A stretch of DNA of 37,614 nucleotides from Actinomycetes bacterium (GTDB lineage Bacteria > Actinomycetota > Actinomycetes > Actinomycetales > Cellulomonadaceae): positions 1 to 37,614 of the forward strand of contig JAJYCD010000025.1 of NCBI GenBank assembly GCA_021778635.1. Reading direction: 5' to 3'. The notes below the pieces were generated by a model. The model worked only from the letters and a program-made list of their open reading frames with translations, was not told the origin of the DNA and ran no database searches. The translations under genes and the position numbers were made by a program. This document shows, one piece after another, positions 16,379-23,033 of this stretch. The stretch's first letter is position 1. Every line of letters begins with the position of its first letter.

Positions 16379-16510
16379 ATGTCGCACGATCGTGCCAAGG
16401 ACGAGATCCCCATCGACGCGATGACGGACGAGATGCCTCTCACGTGGATCGCCGACGATGCTTCCGGGTTCGTCAGGCGCGACTCGGCGCGCATCGAGCA
16501 TGGCGCATGA
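16379..16510 (+). CDS. Small acidic protein of unknown function (43 residues)
   Basis: A short gene with a very good ribosome site, AGGAGA six bases before the ATG. The product begins MSHDRAKDEIPIDAMTDEMP and continues with LTWIADDASGFVRRDSARIE. It is acidic, has no membrane segment or cysteine, and I do not recognise a family. The frame is open upstream to before 16200, but only the part from 16379 has a plausible start. It lies 150 bases after the MarR gene on the same strand, in a stretch rich in short repeats. It could be a real small protein or the end of a decayed gene. The case for coding is the Shine-Dalgarno site and the balanced composition. Confidence 0.5.
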   Translation: MSHDRAKDEIPIDAMTDEMPLTWIADDASGFVRRDSARIEHGA

Positions 16511-16859
16511 CGACCGGTTGGTCGTCGACGCTGGGCGGGATTCGACGATCGGCTGCTGGGCGGATCGCCACGATGACCGTCGGCCACTGACCGTCGGCGT
16601 CTGGCCGTCGGCCGCTGGCCGTCGGCCACCGCTCGCGCCCCGCGACGATGACGCCCGGCCGCCGCTCCTGGACGACGGGAGCTCCCGCGCGGCGGGGTCA
16701 CGTGTGGGTGGCGGTTCTGACTGCGGGCCGCGCACGTGCCGCACCACGCCGGCCAGCCCGATCGATGCTGCGGCGGTCGTTGCCGCCGGTCGGATGAGAA
16801 CGAGGCTCGCGACGACGACGTCGATCGACCTGTACCGCGTCGTGCCTTGACCTCTCGCC
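16511..16859. other. Repeat-bearing intergenic region
   Basis: About 350 bases without a convincing gene. It contains the 14-bp tandem array at 16577-16632. A frame from 16500 stays open to 16850 but runs through the repeats, has no ribosome site and shows no known domain. Confidence 0.4.
16577..16632. repeat. 14-bp tandem repeat, four copies
   Basis: Units CCGTCGGCCACTGA, CCGTCGGCGTCTGG, CCGTCGGCCGCTGG and CCGTCGGCCACCGC follow each other directly. The first seven bases, CCGTCGG, are fixed and the rest varies. The unit length equals that of the array at 4692 but the sequence is unrelated. Confidence 0.85.
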
Positions 16860-16887
16860 TTGCGATCATATCGTGACGCGATATACT
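16860..16887 (+). promoter_or_regulatory. Promoter with palindromic operator, site 1
   Basis: TTGCGA (16860-16865) and TATACT (16882-16887), 16 bases apart, form a good -35/-10 pair. Between them lies ATATCG-TGACG-CGATAT (16868-16884), a palindrome that overlaps the -10 box. The same arrangement recurs at 18560-18587 before the ClC gene, and a degenerate copy precedes the MarR gene at 17875. The next ATG is 8 bases past the -10 box, fitting a leaderless mRNA. Confidence 0.8.
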
Positions 16888-16895
16888 ATGGAGGC

Positions 16896-17186
16896 ATGAA
16901 CGGGAACGGCCGCGTGGTAGGGCCGCCTGGTGCTGGTGCGGCGAGGGCGTCCTCGCCTCTACCTCGCGCGCACCACTCGCGCCGCGCCGGGAGCCGCTGG
17001 CACGACACCGTCACTCGCGCATGCGTGCCCGGTGACGCCGTCGTCGACGCCTGCGACGAGCTGTGGCGCGTCCGGGAGCGTCTCGCCGGACGTTCCCAGC
17101 GCCCGTACCCACCCGGCGACGGGTGCGTCGTTCCCGAGCTCTCCGACCGCTTCGCCCAACCCAACCACGAGGAGAGATCACCATGA
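16896..17186 (+). CDS. Small protein of unknown function, translationally coupled to the zinc-ribbon gene
   Basis: A 96-residue frame. Its ATG lies 8 bases after a strong -10 box, so the mRNA is probably leaderless. Its stop overlaps the start of the next gene in ATGA. Those two facts, rather than similarity, support coding. The first 35 residues are Gly/Ala/Arg-rich. The middle (DTVTRACVPGDAVVDACDEL followed by WRVRERLAG) could form helices and has Cys43 and Cys53, with Cys77 further on. I do not recognise a family, and the N-terminal part may be only leader sequence for the coupled gene. Expression should follow the palindromic operator at 16868, which it shares with the MarR and ClC genes downstream. 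Confidence 0.5.
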   Translation: MNGNGRVVGPPGAGAARASSPLPRAHHSRRAGSRWHDTVTRACVPGDAVVDACDELWRVRERLAGRSQRPYPPGDGCVVPELSDRFAQPNHEERSP

Positions 17187-17428
17187 ACTGCTTCGAGTGT
17201 CAGATCGACAGCGGGCGCATCAGCACCGCCGCCGGAATCTGCTCGGCGTGCGGCGCGGCCGTGTGCGTGGAGCACGCCACGATGGACGCTGTCCAGGTCG
17301 AGGTGACGAGCGTCGGCAACCCGTCCGTGCAGCTGCTGCCCGGGAGGCTCCTGCACTGCAGCACCTGTCATGCGGCCATCGGCCGGGCCGACGCAGGAGG
17401 GCGTGCCGGGGTCCTGACGGCCGCCTGA
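17183..17428 (+). CDS. DUF2180-like zinc-ribbon protein
   Basis: An 81-residue cytoplasmic protein with an ordered set of metal ligands: Cys3-x2-Cys6, Cys20-x2-Cys23, Cys28 with His31, and Cys59-x2-Cys62-His63. The opening MNCFECQIDSG and AGICSACGAAVCVEH resemble the DUF2180 group of small zinc-binding proteins found in archaea and actinobacteria. The biochemical role of that group is not known to me. The start ATG at 17183 follows GAGGAGAG and overlaps the preceding stop in ATGA. It sits under the operator-bearing promoter at 16860 and next to a MarR regulator and an anion channel that carry related operators, so a shared response is likely. Confidence 0.8.
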   Translation: MNCFECQIDSGRISTAAGICSACGAAVCVEHATMDAVQVEVTSVGNPSVQLLPGRLLHCSTCHAAIGRADAGGRAGVLTAA

Positions 17429-17824
17429 GCGCACCGCGCCCGCACCGAGCTCGGACCTCGGCGGTGCTTCGGAAGGCACCCCCGCTCGTGCCTGTCTGTT
17501 CCTGGCACGTGCGGGTGGCGCCGAGCGGCACGCTGATCGCCGCGTTGCTGCTGCATCGTCCTGAGCGTCACGGTGCCCGAGTCATGGTCGTCCAGGTCGG
17601 TCATGGAGCGAGTCGAGGCGTAGGACCGAGCTGCCTGCCGCAGACGATTCCTCCTGGTGACGCCGGAAACTCGGTCATGACGGCTGCGCAGGCGGCCGCT
17701 GGCGCCCACGAGCGGCGACCGGTGTCGTCCGTGTCCCGGGGTGCCGCTGAGCGGTCGGCCGCCATGCGAGACGGACCCCGACTCGTTGGCCGTGCCGCCA
17801 GGGTCCAACGGCGCCCGAGCTTGT
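17429..17824. other. Intergenic region before the MarR gene
   Basis: About 400 bases with no recognisable gene. The frame of the MarR gene stays open through it but shows no domain and no ribosome site. The segment ends in the long palindrome at 17825. Confidence 0.35.
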
Positions 17825-17854
17825 GCCGCGAATCGGCGTCCGCCGATTCGCGGC
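17825..17854. repeat. Near-continuous 30-bp perfect palindrome
   Basis: GCCGCGAATCGGCG (17825-17838) and CGCCGATTCGCGGC (17841-17854) are perfect inverse copies around TC. It lies 20 bases before the MarR operator. It could be a terminator of the zinc-ribbon transcript, a cruciform, or a binding site for a second regulator. Confidence 0.75.
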
Positions 17855-17874
17855 GCCGTGGCGGACGACGATTC

Positions 17875-17891
17875 GTATCGCGTCACGACGT
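17875..17891 (+). promoter_or_regulatory. Degenerate copy of the MarR operator, site 3 (autoregulatory)
   Basis: GTATCGCGTCACGACGT matches ATATCGTGTCACGATAT of the ClC promoter at 13 of 17 positions. It lies 14 bases before the GTG of the MarR gene, over the likely promoter (-10 near CGTTAT at 17889-17894). Confidence 0.55.
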
Positions 17892-17904
17892 TATCGTGGG
17901 GATC

Positions 17905-18402
17905 GTGAAGCTGGATGACGAGGTATACGCCAGGCTGCTCGCGATGCGGGTGAGCCTGCGTCGCTTCGAGCGCTGGAGCGCCGACCAGGCCCGAGCGGCA
18001 GGGCTGACCCCGACCCAGCACCAGCTGTTGCTGGCGATCCGTGGCCACGACGATCCGCGCGGCCCGACCACCGGAGAGCTCGCCGAGTACCTGCTGCTGC
18101 AGCACCACAGCACCGTGGGTCTCATCGACCGAGCCGAGGCCGCCGGCCTGGTCACCCGAACCCGTGCCGACGAGGATCACCGCGTCGTGCGCCTCCACCT
18201 CACCACGACCGGTGCCCGTTGCCTGGATGGGCTGTCGGCAGCACACCTGGAAGAGCTCACCCGCCTCGCGCCCTACCTGCCGGTCGCCTGGGACCCGGCA
18301 GCATCACCTCCCGTCGAGTCACGCGCACTCGCCCCCGACGCCCCGGACGTCGCACGTACCGTCAGCGCCAGGCGGCGCCCAGGCGGCCGACCGCTCGCCT
18401 AG
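17905..18402 (+). CDS. MarR-family transcriptional regulator of the zinc-ribbon/ClC group
   Basis: A 165-residue winged-helix protein. The MarR core runs from about residue 5 to 125: LTPTQHQLLLAIRGHDD, then the helix-turn-helix TTGELAEYLLLQHHSTVGLI, and the wing RTRADEDHRVVRLHLTTTGA. About 40 Pro/Arg-rich residues follow. I chose GTG at 17905 (KLDDEVYARLLAM); an in-frame GTG nine bases earlier is also possible. No Shine-Dalgarno site is seen, so the mRNA may be leaderless. The gene lies between two others whose promoters carry nearly the same palindrome, and a weaker copy sits before its own start. It is thus the obvious candidate repressor of the zinc-ribbon pair, of itself and of the ClC channel. 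The ligand is unknown. Confidence 0.9.
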   Translation: MKLDDEVYARLLAMRVSLRRFERWSADQARAAGLTPTQHQLLLAIRGHDDPRGPTTGELAEYLLLQHHSTVGLIDRAEAAGLVTRTRADEDHRVVRLHLTTTGARCLDGLSAAHLEELTRLAPYLPVAWDPAASPPVESRALAPDAPDVARTVSARRRPGGRPLA

Positions 18403-18442
18403 CGCCTACCGCGGCGACGGCACCCCGTTGCCTCGGCTGGGC

Positions 18443-18520
18443 GAGGAGGACCCTCTCGCGAGGAGGACCCTCCCGCGGGGAGGACCCTCCCGCGGGGAGG
18501 ACCCTCCCGCGGGGAGGGCG
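18443..18520. repeat. 17-bp tandem repeat, about 4.6 copies
   Basis: Units of 17 bases (GAGGAGGACCCTCTCGC, GAGGAGGACCCTCCCGC, then GGGGAGGACCCTCCCGC twice) run from 18443, with a partial fifth unit to 18520. Each junction contains CCTCCCGCGGGGAGG, which can fold back on itself. The array lies between the MarR stop and the ClC promoter, so it may act as a transcription barrier or simply be unstable repeat DNA. Confidence 0.88.
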
Positions 18521-18559
18521 TCGATCGAGACGGTCCGAGTCGCCCCTCGACACATCGCC

Positions 18560-18587
18560 TTGCGACCATATCGTGTCACGATATACA
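18560..18587 (+). promoter_or_regulatory. Promoter with palindromic operator, site 2 (ClC gene)
   Basis: TTGCGA (18560-18565), a 16-base spacer and TATACA (18582-18587) repeat the geometry of site 1. The spacer holds ATATCGTG-T-CACGATAT (18568-18584), a perfect 8-1-8 palindrome covering the start of the -10 box. The preceding bases (CGCCTTGCGA) are also shared with site 1, suggesting a duplicated promoter block. Confidence 0.85.
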
Positions 18588-18749
18588 TTGATGCGGCGCA
18601 GCGGAGCATCGGGGAATCCCCGGGTGCTACCGACGTGCGCACGATGTCGCCTCGGGTCGTCGGACCCGGGCGCCCGAGCGCGGATCCCGCCGGTGGAAGC
18701 TGACCCCCACGGGCCGGCTGCGGCGTCGGACCGAATGGAAGGGGGGACC

Positions 18750-20633
18750 GTGTCGGCCGGAGTGCCCGCAGGCGCAGGGACGATTCGCGACGTCGGGCAC
18801 CTGGGCGACTTCACGGTCACCCCCCGGGTGCTGCTGATCGCGGCGATGGCGGTTCCGGTGGGCGCGGTGAGCGCGGGTGTGGCCTGGGCGTTGCTGCGCC
18901 TGATCGGGTTGATCACGAACGCGGTCTTCTACCGGAGGTTGGATACCGCGTTGGTGGCGCCGGGCGCTGGGCAGCACCACCCGCTGGTGGTGCTGCTGGC
19001 CCCGGTCGCGGGTGGCTTGGTGATCGGGCTGATGGCCCGTTACGGGTCGGAGAAGATCCGCGGGCACGGCATGCCCGAGGCGATCGAGGCGATCCTGCTC
19101 GGCGGGAGCAGGGTCCAGCCCCGCGTCGCGGTCCTGAAACCCGTGTCTTCCGCGATCGCGATCGGCACCGGCGGTCCGTTCGGCGCGGAAGGACCGATCA
19201 TCATGACCGGCGGCGCGGTCGGGTCACTGTTCGCGCAGTTCCTGCGACTGACGGCCGATGAGCGCAAGACGCTGCTGGTCGCCGGAGCGGCCGCGGGTAT
19301 GGCGGCGACGTTCAACTCGCCGTTCGCGGCGCTGATGCTGGCGGTAGAGCTGCTGCTGTTCGAGTGGCGTCCGCGCAGCTACATGCCGGTTGCGGCCGCG
19401 GTGTGTGTGGCCGCCGTCGTGCGCCGCCCGCTGCTGGGGACCGCTGCGTTGTTCCCCGTCGGCGGGACCCTGCACATCGCCGAGAGCGCCTACGGGCTGT
19501 GCGTCGTGTCCGGGATCGCCTCGGGTCTGCTGGCCGTCGTGGCCACCGTTCTGGTCTACGCCGCTGAGGACGGGTTCCGGAGGCTGCCGGTGCACTGGAT
19601 GTGGTGGCCGGCGATCGGCGGGCTGATCATCGGCGTCGGAGGCCTGGTTGTCCCACAGGCTCTGGGCGTCGGCTACGACGTCATCGGCGCGGAGCTGGAC
19701 GGTTCGATCGGCCTGGGGCTGGTCGTCGGCGTCCTGATCGTCAAGACGCTCATCTGGTCGCTCTCTCTCGGCTCCGGTACCTCCGGCGGTGTGCTGGCTC
19801 CGATGTTCATGATCGGCGGTGCGCTCGGCACGCTCGAAGCGCACCTGTTCCCGCCGGTCGGGCCGGGCTTCTGGGCCCTGATCGGGTTGGCCGGTGTGCT
19901 CGGCGGGGTGATGCGCTCACCGTTCACCGGGGTGGTCTTCGCCCTCGAGCTCACCCACCGGTTCGATGCCATCCTCCCGCTGATCATCGGCGCCTCGACC
20001 GTGTACGCCGTCTCGGTACTGCTGCTGAAACGCTCGGTTCTCACCGAGAAGATCGCCCGGCGCGGCTACCACCTGTCCCGTGAGTACGACGTCGACCCGC
20101 TGGAGATCCTGTTCGTCAGCGAGGTGATGGAACCCGACGTGCTCACCTTCGAGGACGACCTGCGCGCCGGCGAGGCCCTCGCCGCGATCTCCGACACCAA
20201 CCCCGCAGGCGTGGCGGCCCGCAGGCAGATGCTCTACCCGATCGTCGGTGGCCGCGACCGGCTACGCGGCATCGTCACCCGCACCCAGCTCGAGATCGCC
20301 GTCCACCACGGACGGCACGACGCCACGGTGCGCGAGCTCGCGATCGCTGACCCGGTGCTCACCCATCCGGATGAGACCCTGCGTATGGTCGCCACCACGA
20401 TGGCGGCCCATCAGGTCGACAAGCTGCCCGTCGTCGCTCGCAACGACCCCGGCCAGATCGTCGGGTTGATCTCGCTGACCATGCTGCTGGCCGCCCGGCG
20501 GCGCGATCTGCAAGAAGCCCGCGACAGTGAACGGGTCCTGCGGCTACGCGTGATCCGCCCGCGCTGGTTGTCGGCGCGGACGACGACCGCATCCCGCGAC
20601 GACGACGTGGGAGCACCGACGGCTGACGGCTGA
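18750..20633 (+). CDS. ClC-family chloride channel/antiporter with two CBS domains
   Basis: A membrane anion transporter of about 627 residues: a ClC core (about 20 to 435) followed by two CBS domains (about 450 to 590). ClC marks are GTGGPFGAEGPIIMTGG, which keeps the gating glutamate (Glu147) of the GxEGP motif, and GSGTSGGVLAPMFMIGGALG with GVMRSPFTGVVFALELTHRF. The first selectivity motif is GHGMP (residue 105) instead of GSGIP, so the anion-coordinating serine is replaced. The first CBS begins VSEVMEPDVLTFEDDL. Starts: GTG 18750 has AAGGGGGGA before it; ATG 18735 and ATG 18591 are in frame. The gene is controlled from the operator promoter at 18560, with a leader of about 150 bases. A role in anion or pH homeostasis is inferred. 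Confidence 0.94.
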   Translation: MSAGVPAGAGTIRDVGHLGDFTVTPRVLLIAAMAVPVGAVSAGVAWALLRLIGLITNAVFYRRLDTALVAPGAGQHHPLVVLLAPVAGGLVIGLMARYGSEKIRGHGMPEAIEAILLGGSRVQPRVAVLKPVSSAIAIGTGGPFGAEGPIIMTGGAVGSLFAQFLRLTADERKTLLVAGAAAGMAATFNSPFAALMLAVELLLFEWRPRSYMPVAAAVCVAAVVRRPLLGTAALFPVGGTLHIAESAYGLCVVSGIASGLLAVVATVLVYAAEDGFRRLPVHWMWWPAIGGLIIGVGGLVVPQALGVGYDVIGAELDGSIGLGLVVGVLIVKTLIWSLSLGSGTSGGVLAPMFMIGGALGTLEAHLFPPVGPGFWALIGLAGVLGGVMRSPFTGVVFALELTHRFDAILPLIIGASTVYAVSVLLLKRSVLTEKIARRGYHLSREYDVDPLEILFVSEVMEPDVLTFEDDLRAGEALAAISDTNPAGVAARRQMLYPIVGGRDRLRGIVTRTQLEIAVHHGRHDATVRELAIADPVLTHPDETLRMVATTMAAHQVDKLPVVARNDPGQIVGLISLTMLLAARRRDLQEARDSERVLRLRVIRPRWLSARTTTASRDDDVGAPTADG

Positions 20634-20776
20634 GGAGTGTCCCGGGACCCTCAGAGTGCGGCGGTCGGCGAAGCTGTCGGTGCGCCGGAAGTCGACGCGC
20701 GTAGGCAGAGCCGTGTGCGGAGGTGACCACACGGTCGATCTCGGGTTGGCAGGGTCGTGGACCCTGATCTCGTGCA

Positions 20777-20792
20777 GGTGCGCAAGCGCACC
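20777..20792. terminator. Short inverted repeat between convergent genes
   Basis: GGTGCGC and GCGCACC flank AA and could form a 6-bp stem with a 4-base loop. It lies 10 bases beyond the stop of the leftward 60-residue gene and 144 bases beyond the ClC stop. Confidence 0.45.
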
Positions 20793-20802
20793 CGTGCGGT
20801 CG

Positions 20803-20985
20803 CTACCTGTCGCAGCTGCACACCTGGTTGAACTCGACGACCTGGTCACCCTCGTCGGGACGGGCCCACGCCTCCGCCTGCGCACGAGAGGCAAACCTGC
20901 GTCCCGCGAGACGGCCGTTCGCGAGAAGGACGGCCACCTCGATCTCGTCGCGAGGGTCGGTCCAGGATGCTGCGGGCGCGGTCAT
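20803..20985 (-). CDS. Small protein of unknown function (60 residues)
   Basis: A short gene with an ideal ribosome site, GGAGG seven bases before ATG 20985. The product begins MTAPAASWTDPRDEIEVAVL, continues LANGRLAGRRFASRAQAEAW and ends VVEFNQVCSCDR, so it carries a terminal C-x-C. It is mixed alpha/beta in appearance, with no membrane segment. I do not know the family. The frame continues upstream into the histidine-kinase remnant without a stop, but the strong Shine-Dalgarno site shows that translation starts here. It is the last gene before a short hairpin and lies convergent with the ClC gene. Confidence 0.75.
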   Translation of the reverse strand: MTAPAASWTDPRDEIEVAVLLANGRLAGRRFASRAQAEAWARPDEGDQVVEFNQVCSCDR

Positions 20986-21120
20986 CGGTACACCTCCGTC
21001 GGCTGAAACGTCAGTGTGTCGTCGGAGCATTCCCGATGCCTGACACGTGGCGAGGCGACGCATCCCCACCGACGGCCTCCGGCCGCGAGCGAACGTCGTC
21101 GCCCTACGCGGTGACGGGTG

Positions 21121-21630
21121 CGCCGGGAACGTCACGTGCACGTCGAGCCCACCCGAAGTCAGCGCCTGCGCGGTCAGGACGGCGCCGTGTGCGGTGGTGA
21201 TCGCCCGGACGATGGCCAGCCCGAGGCCGCGTCCGTCGGGACGCCGGACGCGTTCGGGGGGCAGTCGTGGGACGGGCAGGAACAGCCGGTCGACCTCGTC
21301 CGGTGCGATCACTGGGCCGGTGCTGCGGACCGAGATGCGCGCGCCGCGCTCGGAGCATGACGTCGTGACGTCAAGGCGTCCGCCGGTGACGTCGTGCCGG
21401 ATGGCATTGTCGACCGGGTTGGTGATCAGGCCCTCGACCAGGCTCTCGACCAGGCATGGATCGTCCGTTGTCGGCGCTTCGGCGAGTGCGGTGCCCACGC
21501 GCACGTCCCGGTGCTGCGCCTCGGTCCGGCGGTCCAGGATCGCCTGTGCGGTGATCGCGGCGAGATCGAGGGGTTCCCACTGCGTGACGCCTTGTCCGCT
21601 GCTGGCCAGGGTGAGCAGGGACTCGATCGG
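21121..21630 (-). pseudogene. Remnant of a sensor histidine kinase (ATPase domain only)
   Basis: Only the C-terminal catalytic part of a histidine kinase can be read. The line runs from ESLLTLASSGQG through an altered N-box (LITNPVDNAIRHD), a G1-like STGPVIAPDEVDRLF, the G2 box GRGLGLAIVRAI and a terminal LDVHVTFPA. The sensor region, HAMP and the phospho-accepting histidine are missing on the 5' side, and no partner response regulator is present. The frame has lost a stop and runs on into the next gene. About 150 bases on each side show no similarity. It lies just beyond the end of the type VII-like operon. Decay by deletion is the simplest reading. Confidence 0.7.
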
Positions 21631-21780
21631 GTCTTCCTGGGTAGCGCCGAGCGTCACGGGCTGGCCGGGTACCGGCCGCGCGTGCTGCTCGCGCTGAACA
21701 GCCCGACGACACGCGCGAGCGTCGACGACCGCCGCGCTCCCCATCCAACCTGTGTCGACGGCGATGTCGGGACGCAGCCG

Positions 21781-22395
21781 TCAGCTGCCGTCGCGCGTGG
21801 TCCTGAGAGCCGTGATGAGGCGTTGCACCTGGGCGGTGCTTGCCGGCAGAACGCCTCCGTCCGCTCGGGCGCACGGGACGAGGACGAGCGAGGCACCGAT
21901 GAGCGTCGTCACGACGGCGGCCGGGCGTTCGAGTGCGGCAGCATGCCCGGAGCCTTCTGTCGTCGACGCCACTGCGGACCAGGGGAGCGACGCCACGACG
22001 TACGGGGCGCGCCCCCCGCGCCACAGCTCGATGCCCCAGGTCGACCATGCGAGGGTGAGCCGGCTACCCCCGCCCCGACGCAGCCCCGGCTCCCACACGC
22101 CCTGCTTGACGAGCTCCCGACTCAGCGACTCGTCGGTCCACACCCCGTGCAGCTGCCAACCGGGCCGTCGCGTCGCGATGGTCAACTGCCTGGCGCGAGA
22201 CCGGTGCGCCGAGCACCAGGACACGACGACGACCACCCCGACGACCACGGCTGCGACCAGCGCGACCAGAGCCGGATCAGCGTCGTTGCGGCTCTGCCAC
22301 AATCGCCGCCACGCTCCGACGACGAGCAGTGACACCCCGATGACACCCAGCACGGTGCCCAGGAGTCGCAGCGTGCCCGTTCGGCGTGGACTCAC
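21781..22395 (-). CDS. Two-helix membrane protein of the type VII-like operon
   Basis: The last gene of the operon, 204 residues. The GTG start at 22395 overlaps the preceding stop in GTGA. Two membrane helices lie near the N-terminus (LLGTVLGVIGVSLLVVGAW and LVALVAAVVVGVVVVVSW), joined by a short loop. About 130 residues follow, presumably cytoplasmic: QLTIATRRPGWQLHGVWTDE, LTLAWSTWGIELWRGGRAPY and VVASLPWSAVASTTEG form a beta-rich stretch with several tryptophans that could be PH-like, and a final helix (TAQVQRLITALRTT). I do not recognise a family. Tight coupling suggests it belongs to the same machine as the ATPase, possibly as a membrane anchor. Confidence 0.78.
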   Translation of the reverse strand: MSPRRTGTLRLLGTVLGVIGVSLLVVGAWRRLWQSRNDADPALVALVAAVVVGVVVVVSWCSAHRSRARQLTIATRRPGWQLHGVWTDESLSRELVKQGVWEPGLRRGGGSRLTLAWSTWGIELWRGGRAPYVVASLPWSAVASTTEGSGHAAALERPAAVVTTLIGASLVLVPCARADGGVLPASTAQVQRLITALRTTRDGS

Positions 22396-23033
22396 ACGCC
22401 GTCCTCGGTGGGACCGACCGAAGCCACGATCGCATCGAAGAGGCCGACCAAGGCGTCTTGCATGACTGTCAGCGGACTGGTGAAGTTCAGGGACATCAGC
22501 CCCTGCCCGTCGTCGGGATCCAACCAATAGTCAGCGACAAGGAGGGTGACGTCCGCCCCACCGACCTGGCCGTCTCCCTGCCTTCGACCCACCCGGCGCA
22601 GCACCGGACCCAAGGGTCCTTCGGTGGTGTCGATCTGGTCATCCGGGTGCTGCGTCTGCCGCAGCACCCGGGCGAGCTCCTCGGCGCCGGCGTCATTCAG
22701 TGCAGTGCCAGCGATCCGGTACATCGTCAGCGTGGCAGGTACGGGGATCCCGTCAACCTCCATGAGTGAGACCGCCAGCAGTCGGCCCCCGGCGCGTGCG
22801 GCGTCCTCGGCAGTGCGACTCATCGTCGAGCGAAGATCCGCCCGCAACGACGCCCGGCTGTCGTCCCGGCCCACCTGGCGCTCCACGAGGCCGGCCACCG
22901 AGCGGCGTCGGGCGGCCTGATCGCGCAGGTCCACCGTCCACCACGACCCGGGGAGCAGCACGCCGAAGGCACCGACGCGCGGCCGTCGAACCCCCTCGGA
23001 GTCGTCGGCGGCCGAGCCGGGCCCCGCGGTCAC
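22392..23033 (-). CDS. Operon protein of unknown function, paralogue-like to the 207-residue neighbour
   Basis: A soluble protein of about 213 residues. The GTG start at 23033 overlaps the previous stop in GTGA, which fixes it. The order of elements is an N-terminal strand region (VGAFGVLLPGSWWTVDLRD), a helix (RADLRSTMSRTAEDAARAGG), strands (RLLAVSLMEVDGIPVPATLT), and a C-terminal part GLMSLNFTSPLTVMQDALVG ending in a helix (LFDAIVASV). The last part resembles the end of Mog1/PsbP-like domains. The gene two places upstream shows the same order, so the two may be diverged copies. No signal peptide is present. Function unknown; probably a cytoplasmic partner of the secretion ATPase or its substrates. 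Confidence 0.78.
   Translation of the reverse strand: MTAGPGSAADDSEGVRRPRVGAFGVLLPGSWWTVDLRDQAARRRSVAGLVERQVGRDDSRASLRADLRSTMSRTAEDAARAGGRLLAVSLMEVDGIPVPATLTMYRIAGTALNDAGAEELARVLRQTQHPDDQIDTTEGPLGPVLRRVGRRQGDGQVGGADVTLLVADYWLDPDDGQGLMSLNFTSPLTVMQDALVGLFDAIVASVGPTEDGV

Noticed and set aside
16500-16850. A frame with an ATG just before the stop of the 43-residue gene
   Set aside because: It runs through the 14-bp repeats, has no ribosome site and a low-complexity product.
21371-22048. A minus-strand frame of about 225 codons across the kinase remnant and the last operon gene
   Set aside because: It is Arg-rich, out of frame with both, and carries no motif.
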